NCBI GenBank assembly: GCA_035454885.1
Contig: DATIGE010000015.1
Coordinates: 1 to 64,000, forward strand
Length of the DNA: 64,000 bases
Reading direction: 5' to 3'
Source: a bacterium
GTDB taxonomy: Bacteria > UBA10199 > JACPAL01 > GCA-016699445
Under the pieces are notes generated by a model that was not told the origin of the DNA, did not search any database, and was given only the letters and a program-made list of their open reading frames with translations. Position numbers and translations under genes: made by a program. Positions 1 to 8,634 of this stretch are shown here, in pieces. How positions within the stretch are numbered: position 1 is the first letter of the stretch; every line of letters begins with the position of its first letter.

Positions 1-14
1 AGGGGGAATCACAA

Positions 15-536
15 ATGCTGAAGAAAATTCTGACCGCGCCGCTTCGCGGCATAAGAGTCCGTAAGCCGCACTCTGTTTGGCAACGGACTCTAAACAACCG
101 CGGCATGACCTTGATCGAAATCATGGTCGTCGTGACGATTCTTGGAATCATCGCGACCTTGGTGACAGTCAACGTCATCGGCCGTCTCGACCAGGCCAAG
201 GTCTCGGCCGCAAAGACCCAGATCAAGAACCTCGAGACCGCCCTGGACGAGTTCCGGCGCGACAACGGTTTTTACCCGCAGACCGAGCAGGGGTTGAAGG
301 CCCTGGTGGAAAAGCCCTCCACGGGCCGCATTCCGAACAGCTACCCCAAGGGGGGCTACATCAAGGGCAACGCCGTCCCCAAGGATCCGTGGAGCTGCGA
401 ATTCCTCTATTACAGCCCGGGATCGCACGGGAATCCGTATGAGATCACCTCGTACGGCGCCGATTGCCAGGAGGGGGGCGAGGATACGGATGAGGACATC
501 AACTCCTGGGAGATCGGCGTCGAGAAAACGGAATAG
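15..536 (+). CDS. gspG: Type II secretion major pseudopilin GspG
   Basis: Major pseudopilin that polymerises into the periplasmic type II secretion pseudopilus. The class III prepilin site is plain: Gly30 precedes MTLIE, giving the conserved Glu at +5, followed by a hydrophobic helix of about 20 residues. The GspG C-terminal region is present (RDNGFYPQTEQGL at about 76-88, and the PKDPW motif that precedes the calcium-binding loop). The 30-residue leader is longer than usual. The ATG has a good Shine-Dalgarno (AGGGGG) right at the window edge, so I kept it. It is the first gene of a gspG-H-I-J-K-L-M-N run; gspF probably lies upstream outside the window. Confidence 0.95.
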   Translation: MLKKILTAPLRGIRVRKPHSVWQRTLNNRGMTLIEIMVVVTILGIIATLVTVNVIGRLDQAKVSAAKTQIKNLETALDEFRRDNGFYPQTEQGLKALVEKPSTGRIPNSYPKGGYIKGNAVPKDPWSCEFLYYSPGSHGNPYEITSYGADCQEGGEDTDEDINSWEIGVEKTE

Positions 537-1197
537 CCTTCTCTCAAACTCCGGGCTCACGCTCATCGAAATTCTGGTCGCGATGGCCATCGTCGGTCTG
601 ATCATCGGCGTCTCGGCCACGGGGCTCCGCTCGGTCTTCAACGTGAACATGAAGAGCGCGGCGGGCAAGCTCGCGGGAACCCTCCGCTACCTTTCCAACA
701 AGGCGGTGACCGACCACCGGTACATCCGCGTTCTCTATGACCTGGAGGCCCAGTCTTACAGCGTGGAGGAATGCACGGAACCCGTCGTCGTCTCCGTCGA
801 GGACGAAGAGACGCAGGCGGAAAAGGACAAGAAAGAGGAGGCGAAGCCGGCCCCCGAGGAAGGTGAAGGAGCCGACGCGGCGGCAGGTGACGAAGGAGCG
901 GCCAAGACCGCCGACTCCTGCGCCCCGTCCGAGTCATCACTCTTGAAGCCCGTCAAACTCCCGTCCGGCGTCCTCTTCAAGGATGTGTCCGTTTCCTACC
1001 TCAAATGGAAGAAGGAAAAGGGCCGGATCTACACCTATTTCTTCCCGGATGGCTACGCCACGCCGACCCTGATCAATTTCAAGGACGAGGAGGACGAAAA
1101 CCACTATGCGGTCGAGGTCGAGGCGTTCTCCGGCAAGGTCCGCGTGGCGTCCGAGTATCGGGAGCATTTTTCGGAGTGGAGAAGTGAGGACAAGTAA
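490..1197 (+). CDS. gspH: Type II secretion minor pseudopilin GspH
   Basis: Minor pseudopilin. A 22-residue basic leader ends in Gly before LTLIE, followed by the N-terminal hydrophobic helix. I chose the ATG at 490, inside the end of gspG, because it has AGGA five bases upstream; an ATG at 439 would overlap gspG much further. The body carries an unusual acidic, Ala/Glu/Lys-rich low-complexity insertion of about 45 residues, encoded around 790-930, not expected in GspH. It probably forms a disordered loop facing the periplasm. Sequence beyond the N-terminal helix is divergent, so the GspH assignment leans on operon order (G-H-I-J-K). Confidence 0.85.
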   Translation: MRTSTPGRSASRKRNSLLSNSGLTLIEILVAMAIVGLIIGVSATGLRSVFNVNMKSAAGKLAGTLRYLSNKAVTDHRYIRVLYDLEAQSYSVEECTEPVVVSVEDEETQAEKDKKEEAKPAPEEGEGADAAAGDEGAAKTADSCAPSESSLLKPVKLPSGVLFKDVSVSYLKWKKEKGRIYTYFFPDGYATPTLINFKDEEDENHYAVEVEAFSGKVRVASEYREHFSEWRSEDK

Positions 1198-1672
1198 AAG
1201 CAACCACAGCGCCGGCTTTACGCTCCTCGAGGTGATGGTGGCCATTGCCATCCTCGCCGTTTCGCTTCTCGCCATCTACAGCCTTCAGAGCACGTCGCTC
1301 TTGGGCTCGGCTCGGGCCCAGAGAATCTCGGTGTGCACGCAGCTGGCCCGCCTCAAGATGGACCAGGCCCTGATCGAGATCGAGGCCGGGATCGCCAAGG
1401 GGGAGTTCCCCGAGGAGAAAGAGGAGGCCGGGACGTTCGAGGAGGACAAATACCCGGACTACGGCTGGCGCCTGAAGATCAAGAAGGTGGAGATTCCCGT
1501 GCCGCCCGCGCCGGAAGGCGTGAGCGCGGACATCATGACCCAGGTGTTCACGATGGTCTCCGAGCAGCTCTCCCAGGCGACGCGCGAGGTGAAACTCACC
1601 ATCGTCTGGCGCGGCGAGGACGACGAGGAAGAGGAAGGCATCACGCTCACGACCCACGTCGTGAAGATGTAG
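1184..1672 (+). CDS. gspI: Type II secretion minor pseudopilin GspI
   Basis: Minor pseudopilin expected to form the pseudopilus tip complex with GspJ and GspK. An 11-residue leader ends in Gly before FTLLEVMVAIAIL. The best start is GTG at 1184, preceded by GGAGA and overlapping the gspH stop by 14 bases; this gives a leader of normal length and about 162 residues. An in-frame ATG at 1106 would add an implausible Arg/Ser-rich extension. The C-terminal half is acidic (EEDKYPDYGWRLKI, then a GEDDEEEEG run near the end). Confidence 0.9.
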   Translation: MRTSKSNHSAGFTLLEVMVAIAILAVSLLAIYSLQSTSLLGSARAQRISVCTQLARLKMDQALIEIEAGIAKGEFPEEKEEAGTFEEDKYPDYGWRLKIKKVEIPVPPAPEGVSADIMTQVFTMVSEQLSQATREVKLTIVWRGEDDEEEEGITLTTHVVKM

Positions 1673-1675
1673 ATT

Positions 1676-2359
1676 ATGAATCAAAAAGGCTTCACGCTGA
1701 TCGAAGTCCTCATCGCGGTCGTCCTGCTCGCGATCATCTCCTTTCTCGTCTATCAGTCGATGGGCGCGATGGTGGGGTCCAAGGAACGCTTCGAGACGCG
1801 GGAGGACGCCTACCGGAGCGCCAACGTTTTCATGGACCGGTTGACGCGCGAGCTCGCGACGGCGGTCCTCTACGGCAACGTCGAGCTCCTGGGCGTTTCG
1901 CCCAACGGCGAGCAGTCCTCCAAGAGCGTCTTTTCGGCGGAGAACAACGGCGACCAGGACAAGCTCACGTTCGACACCCTCTCTCACACGCGCTACTTGA
2001 AGGACGCCAAGGAGTCCGACCTGGCCGAGGTGACGTACTTTCTGGAAACCCAAGAAGACGGCGACGGTCTCTACGCCGTCAAGCGCCGTCTCAAGTGCCC
2101 GTTGGACGCCGAGCCCGGGGAAAAGGGGCAGGTAACCGTGCTGATGACCGGGGTGAAGGAACTCAACTTCCGTTATTACGACGCGGCCAAGACCGAATAT
2201 AAGGACGAATGGGACACGACGAAGCTGGACTTCGCCAACCGCCTGCCGCGCGCGGTGGAGATCACGCTGGTGCTTCAGGACCCGGTGGATGAGGACAACT
2301 CGCTCCGGTTCATGACGGTTGCCTTGCTCGAAATGTCTCCCGGTCCCAACGATTTTTAA
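1676..2359 (+). CDS. gspJ: Type II secretion minor pseudopilin GspJ
   Basis: Minor pseudopilin of the tip complex, 227 residues, a normal GspJ length. The leader is only five residues (MNQKG) before FTLIEVLIAVVLLAII. The C-terminal part has the GspJ-like pattern of a beta-rich domain with a conserved FRYYD segment and RLPRAVEITLVLQD near the end. It starts three bases after gspI and ends one base before gspK, so all are cotranscribed. Confidence 0.93.
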   Translation: MNQKGFTLIEVLIAVVLLAIISFLVYQSMGAMVGSKERFETREDAYRSANVFMDRLTRELATAVLYGNVELLGVSPNGEQSSKSVFSAENNGDQDKLTFDTLSHTRYLKDAKESDLAEVTYFLETQEDGDGLYAVKRRLKCPLDAEPGEKGQVTVLMTGVKELNFRYYDAAKTEYKDEWDTTKLDFANRLPRAVEITLVLQDPVDEDNSLRFMTVALLEMSPGPNDF

Positions 2360-2360
2360 C

Positions 2361-3632
2361 ATGTTCAAGGTGATCAAAAACGAACGCGGTGTCGCCCTCA
2401 TGATGGTCTTGGGGGCCCTCTTGATCCTGACGACCTTGGTCGTGGAGTTCGCCTACAACTCTCACGTGGGCTACGACCTCGCCGCCTCGCAGAGGGATCG
2501 GCTCAAGGCCTACTACCTGGCCCGTTCGGGCTACAACCTGGCGCGTCTTGAGCTCAAGTTTGAGAAGGACATCCGGGCCCGGTACGCGAGCCTGCTCAAG
2601 AATCTCAAGGGTTCGGGCGTTACCGCGGACCCGCTGTGCAAGCAGATTCCGCTCTCCACGGGCCTTCTCAAGGGGTTGTCCTCGGGCGCCTTGCCGGGGC
2701 TGGCGGGCGGAGAAACCACCGGCGAGGGCGAAGGGGCGGAAAAAAAGGAGACGCCGCCGCCCGAGGACGAGGACAAGCCCAAGTTCAAGGAGACGGGGGA
2801 GGCCGTCTCGGGGTCCGAGGAATTCCTGAACTTCGACGGCGACTTCGCCGTCGATTGCGACACGGAGGAGCGCAAGCTCAATCTGAACGTCTTTCGGGCC
2901 GATCCTCTCGGGACCGTGACTGGCGCGGCGCCGCCGCCCGAGGGAACCCTCACGCCTTATGACCTTCAAAAGGAGCTGCTCTTTTCCCTTCTCTCCCAGA
3001 AGGAGTACGAATCGATCTTTGAAGGCAAACCCGATGAGATCCGCAAGGTCGTCAATTCCGTCGCCGACTGGGCCGACCGCGACGACCGGATCAACGAGTC
3101 CCCGGGCATTTCCGGAGGATCCGAGGAGTCCGAGTACGACGGGCTGGGTTACAAGCCCAAGAACGGAAAATACACCACCATTGCGGAGCTTCTGCTGGTC
3201 CACGGCGTCGGGGACGATCTCTTCAAGCTCCTGGCCCCGCAGGTGACCGTTTACGGCGACAACAAGATCAACGTCTGCCAGGCCTCCGATGAGATGATCC
3301 GTGCCTTCGTCCTCAGGTTCATCACCGCGACCCCCGGCATGGCGCCCATCAGTCTCAATGACGACGAGAAGTGGAACGCGGTGATCGAGGCCGTCCACTT
3401 CGCCTGCAGCGAACCTTCTCCCCAGCCGGCGGCGGTTGCGGCGGCCATTGCGCCCGTCATCGGCGCCCCCACTCCCGCGGCCTTGGCCGCCCAGATTACG
3501 ACGACCAACCGTTTTTACCGCATCGAGGCGACCGGGATGGCCGGTGAGAGTGAGGCCAAGATCGTCGCCGTCATCGACGCCTCGCAACCCAATCCTAACC
3601 TATGGAAAACACTTTATTTTCGGGTCGAATAG
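2361..3632 (+). CDS. gspK: Type II secretion minor pseudopilin GspK
   Basis: Largest minor pseudopilin, capping the pseudopilus. The ATG at 2361, one base after the gspJ stop, gives an N-terminus MFKVIKNERG followed by VALMMVLGALLILT. As in other GspK proteins the +5 Glu is replaced by a hydrophobic residue. The segment YYLARSGYNLARLEL matches the conserved region after the helix, and the central part has the helix-hairpin-helix-like (SAM-like) GspK domain (SVADWADRDDRINE). A Glu/Pro-rich linker (encoded about 2700-2820) precedes that domain and an Ala/Pro-rich stretch (about 3415-3490) lies near the C-terminus. Confidence 0.93.
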   Translation: MFKVIKNERGVALMMVLGALLILTTLVVEFAYNSHVGYDLAASQRDRLKAYYLARSGYNLARLELKFEKDIRARYASLLKNLKGSGVTADPLCKQIPLSTGLLKGLSSGALPGLAGGETTGEGEGAEKKETPPPEDEDKPKFKETGEAVSGSEEFLNFDGDFAVDCDTEERKLNLNVFRADPLGTVTGAAPPPEGTLTPYDLQKELLFSLLSQKEYESIFEGKPDEIRKVVNSVADWADRDDRINESPGISGGSEESEYDGLGYKPKNGKYTTIAELLLVHGVGDDLFKLLAPQVTVYGDNKINVCQASDEMIRAFVLRFITATPGMAPISLNDDEKWNAVIEAVHFACSEPSPQPAAVAAAIAPVIGAPTPAALAAQITTTNRFYRIEATGMAGESEAKIVAVIDASQPNPNLWKTLYFRVE

Positions 3633-3648
3633 GCGTATGATTTTTTAG

Positions 3649-5268
3649 ATGTCTCAGACCATCCTTGGCATCGACGTGGGCAGTTACTCCATCAAGGTCG
3701 CCGAGATCGAGCGCACCCTCAAGGAGTTCCATCTCGTCGGGTTTTTCGAGCAACCCCTCGTCAACGCCGAGGCCCTCGGCCGGGAGGGGGCCGTCGCGCA
3801 GGCCCTCGGGCGGCTTTTTGAGGAATACAACCTTTCGTCCCAGGCGGCCTATACGGCCTTGCCCGGTCAGGTGACGTCCCACCGTGCGATCGACCTTCCA
3901 TTCGCGGATTTCAAAAAAGTCGACCAAACCATCGAGTTCGAGATGGAGAACTACGTGCCCCTCCCGCTGGAGGAGCTGCTCATCGACTACGAGTTCCTCA
4001 AGAGTTCCAAGACCGGCTCGACCGTCCTGGTGAGTTACGCCAAGGCGAGCGATTTCATCAAGTTCCTGAATACGATGACCGGAGCGGACATCGATCCCCG
4101 TTTCGTGGGCAGCGAGCCGGTGGAGCTCGCCAACGTCATGAAACTGGGCGTGCTTCAGCCGGAGGGCGCCTATGCCCTCGTGGACCTGGGGCACGAGAAG
4201 ACCAACATCCTCATCTTCGTGGGAGGCAAGCTCCAGTTCGCGCGGACCGTCATGGTGGGCGGGCGAGACCTGACGCGCGCCATCGCCGAGTCCCTCAACA
4301 TCCCTCAGGCCGAGGCGGAGCGGATGAAGATCGAGGTGGGCCAGATCGGCCCCGAGGTGGAGGGGGCGGATCAGACTACCCGCAACGTGGCCGAGGCGAT
4401 GAAGGGTCCCTTGAACGAAATTCTTCTGCATTTGAAACAGACCTTCATGGCGTTTCAAGAGAACAAGCAGGAAGTGGTGCAGGCCCTCATTCTCTGCGGA
4501 GGCACGTCCCGGCTCCCGGGCATCGACCAATATCTCTCCGGCAAGCTCCGTATGAACGTGAGCTTTCTCGACTGCCTCGATTTTCCGTTCAATCATCTTG
4601 CGGACTCCAATTGGTGCCGTCCCATCGCGGCCTCGGCGCTTGGGCTTGCCTACCGCGGCGTGACCGGTTCGGGCATCCGGGACATCCAATTCCGGCGGGG
4701 GGAGTTCGCCTACAAGGGCGAGGTCAAGGAGTATGTCGGTCTCGTCAAGCAGGCGGCTGTCCTCCTGGGCGTCGTCCTTTTCTTCGCGCTCGGCAGTTTC
4801 GTGGCGAGCTACGGCGCGCTCAAAGGGCGGGTGAAGGGCTCGACGGCGCAGGTCGTGGCGCTTTCCTCCCAGGCCCTGCCCGAGCTGCCCAAGAAGTCGC
4901 AGGGTAATCCCACAGCCATCCTTTCCAGCCTTACTGGAAAGATCACCGAGGCCCAGGAAAAAAAGAAAAAGATCGAGGAGGAGACCGCCCTATCCGTCCT
5001 GGACGTCCTCCGGGAATTCTCCGCCACGCTTCCGCCGCGCGAGGTCCTTGTTCTGGACGTGGACGATTTCACCATCGCCGCCAGGCGCATCCGCCTGCAA
5101 GGTCGGGTGGCTTCCTTCGAGGCGGTGGACCAGATCAAGGAGGCGCTGGCGAAGTCGAAGATGTTCAAGAACGTCGCGACCGAGAACGTCAAGAAGGGGC
5201 CCAAGGGGGAGATCCGTTTCGGCCTCTCCATCGAGCTCGCCGGCGGCGAGACCGAGGAGGGGGCGTAA
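3649..5268 (+). CDS. gspL: Type II secretion inner-membrane platform protein GspL (PilM-like)
   Basis: GspL links the cytoplasmic ATPase GspE to the inner-membrane platform. Residues 1-340 have an actin-like ATPase fold of the PilM type (GIDVGSYSIKVAEI at 7-20, LVDLGHEKTNILIF at 177-190, LCGGTSRLPG at 282-291). One transmembrane helix lies at about 367-390, followed by a coiled segment and a periplasmic domain. At 539 residues it is longer than enterobacterial GspL (about 400), and the N-terminal domain resembles PilM more than classical GspL. It sits between gspK and gspM. Confidence 0.88.
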   Translation: MSQTILGIDVGSYSIKVAEIERTLKEFHLVGFFEQPLVNAEALGREGAVAQALGRLFEEYNLSSQAAYTALPGQVTSHRAIDLPFADFKKVDQTIEFEMENYVPLPLEELLIDYEFLKSSKTGSTVLVSYAKASDFIKFLNTMTGADIDPRFVGSEPVELANVMKLGVLQPEGAYALVDLGHEKTNILIFVGGKLQFARTVMVGGRDLTRAIAESLNIPQAEAERMKIEVGQIGPEVEGADQTTRNVAEAMKGPLNEILLHLKQTFMAFQENKQEVVQALILCGGTSRLPGIDQYLSGKLRMNVSFLDCLDFPFNHLADSNWCRPIAASALGLAYRGVTGSGIRDIQFRRGEFAYKGEVKEYVGLVKQAAVLLGVVLFFALGSFVASYGALKGRVKGSTAQVVALSSQALPELPKKSQGNPTAILSSLTGKITEAQEKKKKIEEETALSVLDVLREFSATLPPREVLVLDVDDFTIAARRIRLQGRVASFEAVDQIKEALAKSKMFKNVATENVKKGPKGEIRFGLSIELAGGETEEGA

Positions 5269-5269
5269 C

Positions 5270-5854
5270 ATGGCTCTCAAGACTCGCTATTCGCCGCTTC
5301 AGCACTTCTCGCTCGACAACGTTTTGACGGCCTTCGGGGAACTCTCGCCGCCGAAAAAATTTCTGGCCCTCGCGGCGGTCGCGGCCCTGCTGGCCCTGAT
5401 CCTCTTCCTTCCGCTTTCGCTGCTTTCCGGAAAGGTCTCCTCTCTCAAGAAGGACATTACCTCCGCCCAGAAGGGCGCCACCCAGGTGGCGGACAAGATC
5501 GCCGAATACCGGCGCATCAAGGCGGAGGCGGACGCATTGGAAGGACGTTTCGGCCGTGCGGGGGGCTCGCTCACCACGCGCATCGAGAGTATCGCGAAGC
5601 AGAGCGACCTCACGGTGGACCAGGTGAAGGAGAAGGCGCCGACGGAGACGGATTATCTCGAGATCAACTCGCTGGAGGTGAAGCTCTCCAACGTGGGACT
5701 GACGGCCCTGCTCGAATTCCTCTACAATCTCGAGAACGACAAGTCCTCCCCCATGCGAATCCGGAGGATCCAGATCAAGCCCAAAGGCAACAACCGGCAG
5801 ATCCTGGACGTTTCCTTTGAAGTGGCGACGTTTGCGGTGAAAAAGGAAATATAA
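5270..5854 (+). CDS. gspM: Type II secretion inner-membrane protein GspM
   Basis: Partner of GspL in the inner-membrane platform. The ATG at 5270 follows the gspL stop by one base, with GAGGAGGGGG just upstream, and gives 194 residues. There is one transmembrane helix (about 31-53), a predicted coiled coil (about 53-95) and a ferredoxin-like periplasmic domain with ESIAKQSDLTVDQV and LLEFLYNLEND, typical of GspM/PilO proteins. Identity is supported by position between gspL and gspN. Confidence 0.88.
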   Translation: MALKTRYSPLQHFSLDNVLTAFGELSPPKKFLALAAVAALLALILFLPLSLLSGKVSSLKKDITSAQKGATQVADKIAEYRRIKAEADALEGRFGRAGGSLTTRIESIAKQSDLTVDQVKEKAPTETDYLEINSLEVKLSNVGLTALLEFLYNLENDKSSPMRIRRIQIKPKGNNRQILDVSFEVATFAVKKEI

Positions 5855-5876
5855 ATCGAGCGAAAGCTACCTAAAG

Positions 5877-6782
5877 ATGTCCAAGTTTCTTAAAATCCTC
5901 CTGTATCCGGTCGTTTTCTTCCTGAGCCTCGTCCTATTTTCCGTCCTGCTCTTTCCCTTCGACAGCGTGAAGAACCGGGCGGCGACGGAGATCGAAAACG
6001 CGATGGGCGGCGGCTACCAGGTGACGATCGGAAAATTATCGCCCTCTCTGCCCAGCGGGGCCGTGCTGAAGGACATCGAGATCCGGCCGAGGGGGAGCGC
6101 CGCGGCGGCGCCGATGAAGCTTTCGCAGGCCAAGGTCAAAGTGGGTCTTCTGGCGCTGCTGTCCGGCGGGTTGGAGGTCGACTTCGACGTGAAACCTCCG
6201 CAGGGGAGGGCCACGGGCGCCTTCATCCGCAAGGGCGGCGGGATGGAGATCGAAGCCAAATTGGACCGCTTCGACCTCGGCCTCATCTCCTTTCTGACCC
6301 AAAGGGCGGGAATTCCGGTGACGGGGACCGTCAGCGGTAACGTGAGCTTGGAAATGTACCCGCAAGACCCCCTCCGGAACACCGGATCGGCCGTCCTGCA
6401 GGTCTTGGACCTTGGGTTGGGGGAAATTTCGCTCGCCGAAGGGGCGTTCAAGGTTCCGGCCATGAAGCTCGCGCAGACGGGGGGCAATTCAAAGATTGAT
6501 ATCCAGGTCAGCCGCGGCAATTTGGAGGTGAAGTCGCTTCAGCTCGCGGGTGGCGACCTTGACTTGAACACGGACGGAAAGGTCTACGGGGCGCGCCGGG
6601 CGGACAACTACCGCTTCAACCTGAAGGGCTCCTTCAAACCGACTCCGGACTTCGCCCAAAAATTTCAGATCCTCGGCCTGGTCGAAAAGCAGAAGGCGGC
6701 CGATGGAAGCTATCCCTTCACGATCACCGGACGCGTCTCGAAGCCCAGCATCCGGATCGGCGAGTTCAAGTTGCCCATCTAG
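5877..6782 (+). CDS. gspN: Type II secretion system protein GspN
   Basis: GspN of the deltaproteobacterial type: an N-terminal membrane anchor (about residues 5-27) and a periplasmic beta-rich domain (GYQVTIGKLSPSLPSGAVLKDIEI, quoted in two overlapping parts as GYQVTIGKLSPS and GAVLKDIEI) resembling AsmA/TamB-like repeats. Its role is accessory and poorly defined. It is the last gene of the gsp operon, 22 bases after gspM, and is followed by an intergenic region with two inverted repeats. The C-terminal segment FTITGRVSKPSIRIGEFKLP is the usual family ending. Confidence 0.85.
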   Translation: MSKFLKILLYPVVFFLSLVLFSVLLFPFDSVKNRAATEIENAMGGGYQVTIGKLSPSLPSGAVLKDIEIRPRGSAAAAPMKLSQAKVKVGLLALLSGGLEVDFDVKPPQGRATGAFIRKGGGMEIEAKLDRFDLGLISFLTQRAGIPVTGTVSGNVSLEMYPQDPLRNTGSAVLQVLDLGLGEISLAEGAFKVPAMKLAQTGGNSKIDIQVSRGNLEVKSLQLAGGDLDLNTDGKVYGARRADNYRFNLKGSFKPTPDFAQKFQILGLVEKQKAADGSYPFTITGRVSKPSIRIGEFKLPI

Positions 6783-6783
6783 G

Positions 6784-6836
6784 TTTACACGGCCTGTAAA
6801 GTTGACGCCCGCAGCCCCGGAAATCCTTTGGATTTC
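6784..6836. promoter_or_regulatory. Two inverted repeats between gspN and the sigma54 activator
   Basis: TTTACA (6784-6789) and TGTAAA (6795-6800) form a 6-bp inverted repeat. GAAATCC (6820-6826) and GGATTTC (6830-6836) form a perfect 7-bp inverted repeat with a TTT loop. Neither is followed by a T-run, so operators or a weak Rho-dependent end are likelier than an intrinsic terminator. Function is inferred from position only. Confidence 0.4.
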
Positions 6837-6849
6837 ACAAGACATGCCC

Positions 6850-6865
6850 TGGCACGCGGGTTGAA
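6850..6865 (+). promoter_or_regulatory. Possible sigma54-type -24/-12 element
   Basis: TGGCAC at 6850-6855 followed by TTGAA at 6861-6865 puts the two dinucleotides GG and GA at the 10-base spacing used by sigma54 promoters (consensus TGGCAC-N5-TTGC). The -12 element has GA instead of GC. Transcription would start about two bases before the ATG of the activator at 6878, which is too close for a normal leader, so this may be fortuitous. Confidence 0.25.
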
Positions 6866-6877
6866 TCCCTGCCGGGC

Positions 6878-8152
6878 ATGACGACACTTCATTTTTTCCG
6901 TTTGGACCGCGAGGTCCTCAAATATCCCTTCCCCGCCGAGGTCCTCCGGATTGGGAGGCACCCGGCCAACGACCTCACGCTCCCGGACGAGGAGATTTCA
7001 CGCTTTCACCTGACGATCGAACGCCGGGACGGGACCTTCTGGGTCGTCGACAGGAGCCGGAACGGGACAACGGTGAACGGGCGCCGCGTGCGCGAGGCCC
7101 CGCTCAAGAACGGAGACCGCATCGGTCTCGGGTCTTGGGCCGTCGTCTTCGGGGACGATTCCGGTTGGGGGGACGGCGAGACCGTGGCCCGCGGGCGCGC
7201 GAGCGGGTGCCAGGCATCCCTCTGCGGGATGATGGGCGCGAGCGGCGCGATGCTTCGCGTCTTTGAAAAGATCCGGAAGGCCGCTCCGACGTCGGCGACC
7301 GTCCTCATCCTGGGCGAAACGGGGTCGGGCAAGGAGCTGGCGGCGCGGGCCGTCCATGATCTTTCGACCCGATGCCGCCGCCCCTTCGTTCCCTTGAACT
7401 GCGGGGCCATTTCCCCCCAGCTCATCGAAAGCGAGCTCTTCGGCCACGAAAAGGGGGCCTTCACGGGGGCCTTGAACCGTCACCCGGGCGCCTTTGAGCA
7501 GGCTCAGGGAGGCACACTGTTCCTGGACGAGGTCGGAGAGTTGCCGCTGGAGCTGCAGCCCAAGCTTCTTCGGGTCTTGGAGGACCGGCGTTTCCGGCGC
7601 GTGGGGGGGACGCAGGAGATCGAGGCCGACGTCCGCGTCGTCGCCGCGACCCATCGCTCTCTGGAGGCCCACGTGCGCCAGGGTAAATTCCGGGAAGACC
7701 TCTATTTCCGTCTCTATTCGGTGCCCATCGCCTTGCCTCCCTTGAGGGAACGACGGGAGGATATCGCACTGCTGGCCGCCCATTTTCTGGCGGCGCTTCA
7801 AGAGGGTTTGGCGCCGGCGGACCAGAAGACGCTCTCGCCGGAGGCCGTCGCGGCCCTCTCCTCCCATTCTTGGAAGGGAAACGTACGCGAGCTCAAAAAC
7901 GTCCTCATGCGCTCGGTCCTCTTCGCCCCCGGTGAGTCGATCTCCGCGAAGGACCTCCTTTTTCTCAGCTCCGAGGAGTCCCTGGATAAGCCTGCCGACA
8001 TCCTCAAGGATGCCGAGCGGGAGGCCATCCTCAAAGCCCTGCGCGAGCACGGCTGGAACAAGAGGCGCACGGCGGAGACGCTGGGTGTCGCCAAGTCGAC
8101 GCTGTTTCAGAAGATTCGGGTCTTTGGAATCAAGGACGAGGAATCGACCTAG
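6878..8152 (+). CDS. FHA domain-containing sigma54-dependent transcriptional activator
   Basis: An enhancer-binding protein whose input module is a forkhead-associated (phosphothreonine-binding) domain rather than a response-regulator receiver. FHA domain about residues 20-95 ([10 protein letters not shown] at 24-33, SRFH at 41-44, NGTTVNG at 62-68). AAA+ core about 115-345 with Walker A GETGSGKE (146-153), the sigma54-contacting GAFTGA loop (193-198) and Walker B LFLDEV (214-219). A Fis-type helix-turn-helix lies in the last 40 residues ([20 protein letters not shown]). Such proteins are common in Myxococcota and usually answer to Ser/Thr kinases; a Hanks-type kinase is encoded at 15425-16297, though no link is shown. 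Targets are unknown; the adjacent gsp operon is one possibility. Confidence 0.93.
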   Translation: MTTLHFFRLDREVLKYPFPAEVLRIGRHPANDLTLPDEEISRFHLTIERRDGTFWVVDRSRNGTTVNGRRVREAPLKNGDRIGLGSWAVVFGDDSGWGDGETVARGRASGCQASLCGMMGASGAMLRVFEKIRKAAPTSATVLILGETGSGKELAARAVHDLSTRCRRPFVPLNCGAISPQLIESELFGHEKGAFTGALNRHPGAFEQAQGGTLFLDEVGELPLELQPKLLRVLEDRRFRRVGGTQEIEADVRVVAATHRSLEAHVRQGKFREDLYFRLYSVPIALPPLRERREDIALLAAHFLAALQEGLAPADQKTLSPEAVAALSSHSWKGNVRELKNVLMRSVLFAPGESISAKDLLFLSSEESLDKPADILKDAEREAILKALREHGWNKRRTAETLGVAKSTLFQKIRVFGIKDEEST

Positions 8153-8358
8153 GCCTTTACGACATTGGCGGCCTGGGGCCCCTTGGCGCCTTCGACGATT
8201 TCGAAGAGGACTTCCTGGCCTTCGCGGAGGTTCTTGAAGCCCTCGCCTTGGATGGCGGAATAGTGAACGAAAACGTCCGGTCCGTTGTCCTGCTCGATGA
8301 AGCCGTAACCCTTGGAGTCGTTAAACCACTTCACGCGGCCTTTTCTTTGCTCGGGCAT
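8149..8358 (-). CDS. Cold-shock domain protein (CspA family)
   Basis: A 69-residue single cold-shock domain protein that binds single-stranded nucleic acid. RNP1 (KGYGFI, residues 16-21) and RNP2 (VFVHYSAI, 29-36) are intact. Its stop codon overlaps the stop of the convergent FHA activator gene within the palindrome CCTAGG at 8148-8153. A 15-base gap separates it from the upstream FtsB-like gene on the same strand. Which Csp paralogue it is cannot be told from sequence alone. Confidence 0.95.
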   Translation of the reverse strand: MPEQRKGRVKWFNDSKGYGFIEQDNGPDVFVHYSAIQGEGFKNLREGQEVLFEIVEGAKGPQAANVVKA

Positions 8359-8373
8359 GACGGGGGGGCTCCT

Positions 8374-8634
8374 TTACCTGGGTTCGATGAATTCGTAGAG
8401 CGTTTCGCCCTCGCGGGCGTAGCCCATTTCGTTGCGGATGAAACGTTCGAGATATTTTGGATCCCGGAGGTCCTCGATTTCATGACGGATCTTGTCGTTC
8501 TGAAGGGCGACGAGGCGGTTCTGTTCCTCGATTGAGGCCCCGACCCGCCGGAGCTGGTAGAGTCTCACCCAGCCCTCGTTGCCGAACGAGACCAGGAGGC
8601 TTAAGACCGCGATGAAGAACAGCAACCTTTTCAC
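8374..8634 (-). CDS. FtsB/DivIC-family septum formation initiator
   Basis: A small bitopic membrane protein of about 86 residues: N-terminal transmembrane helix (about 3-20) followed by a periplasmic coiled coil ([20 protein letters not shown], about 31-50) and the FtsB/DivIC ending [16 protein letters not shown]. FtsB proteins bridge FtsL and FtsQ in the divisome. I chose the GTG at 8634, which overlaps the ruvB stop as GTGA; an upstream ATG at 8736 would read over 100 bases of ruvB and add a Gly/Pro-rich tail. Coupling to ruvB is unusual, since ftsB normally neighbours eno or ispD. Confidence 0.85.
   Translation of the reverse strand: MKRLLFFIAVLSLLVSFGNEGWVRLYQLRRVGASIEEQNRLVALQNDKIRHEIEDLRDPKYLERFIRNEMGYAREGETLYEFIEPR

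Noticed and set aside
1079-2401. Long minus-strand frame opposite gspI/gspJ (and similar long frames opposite gspK, gspL, the RND exporter, dctM and the thiolase at 37991)
   Set aside because: Shadow frames produced by GC-rich third positions; His/Arg/Asp-rich composition and no family motifs, while the opposite strand encodes recognised proteins.
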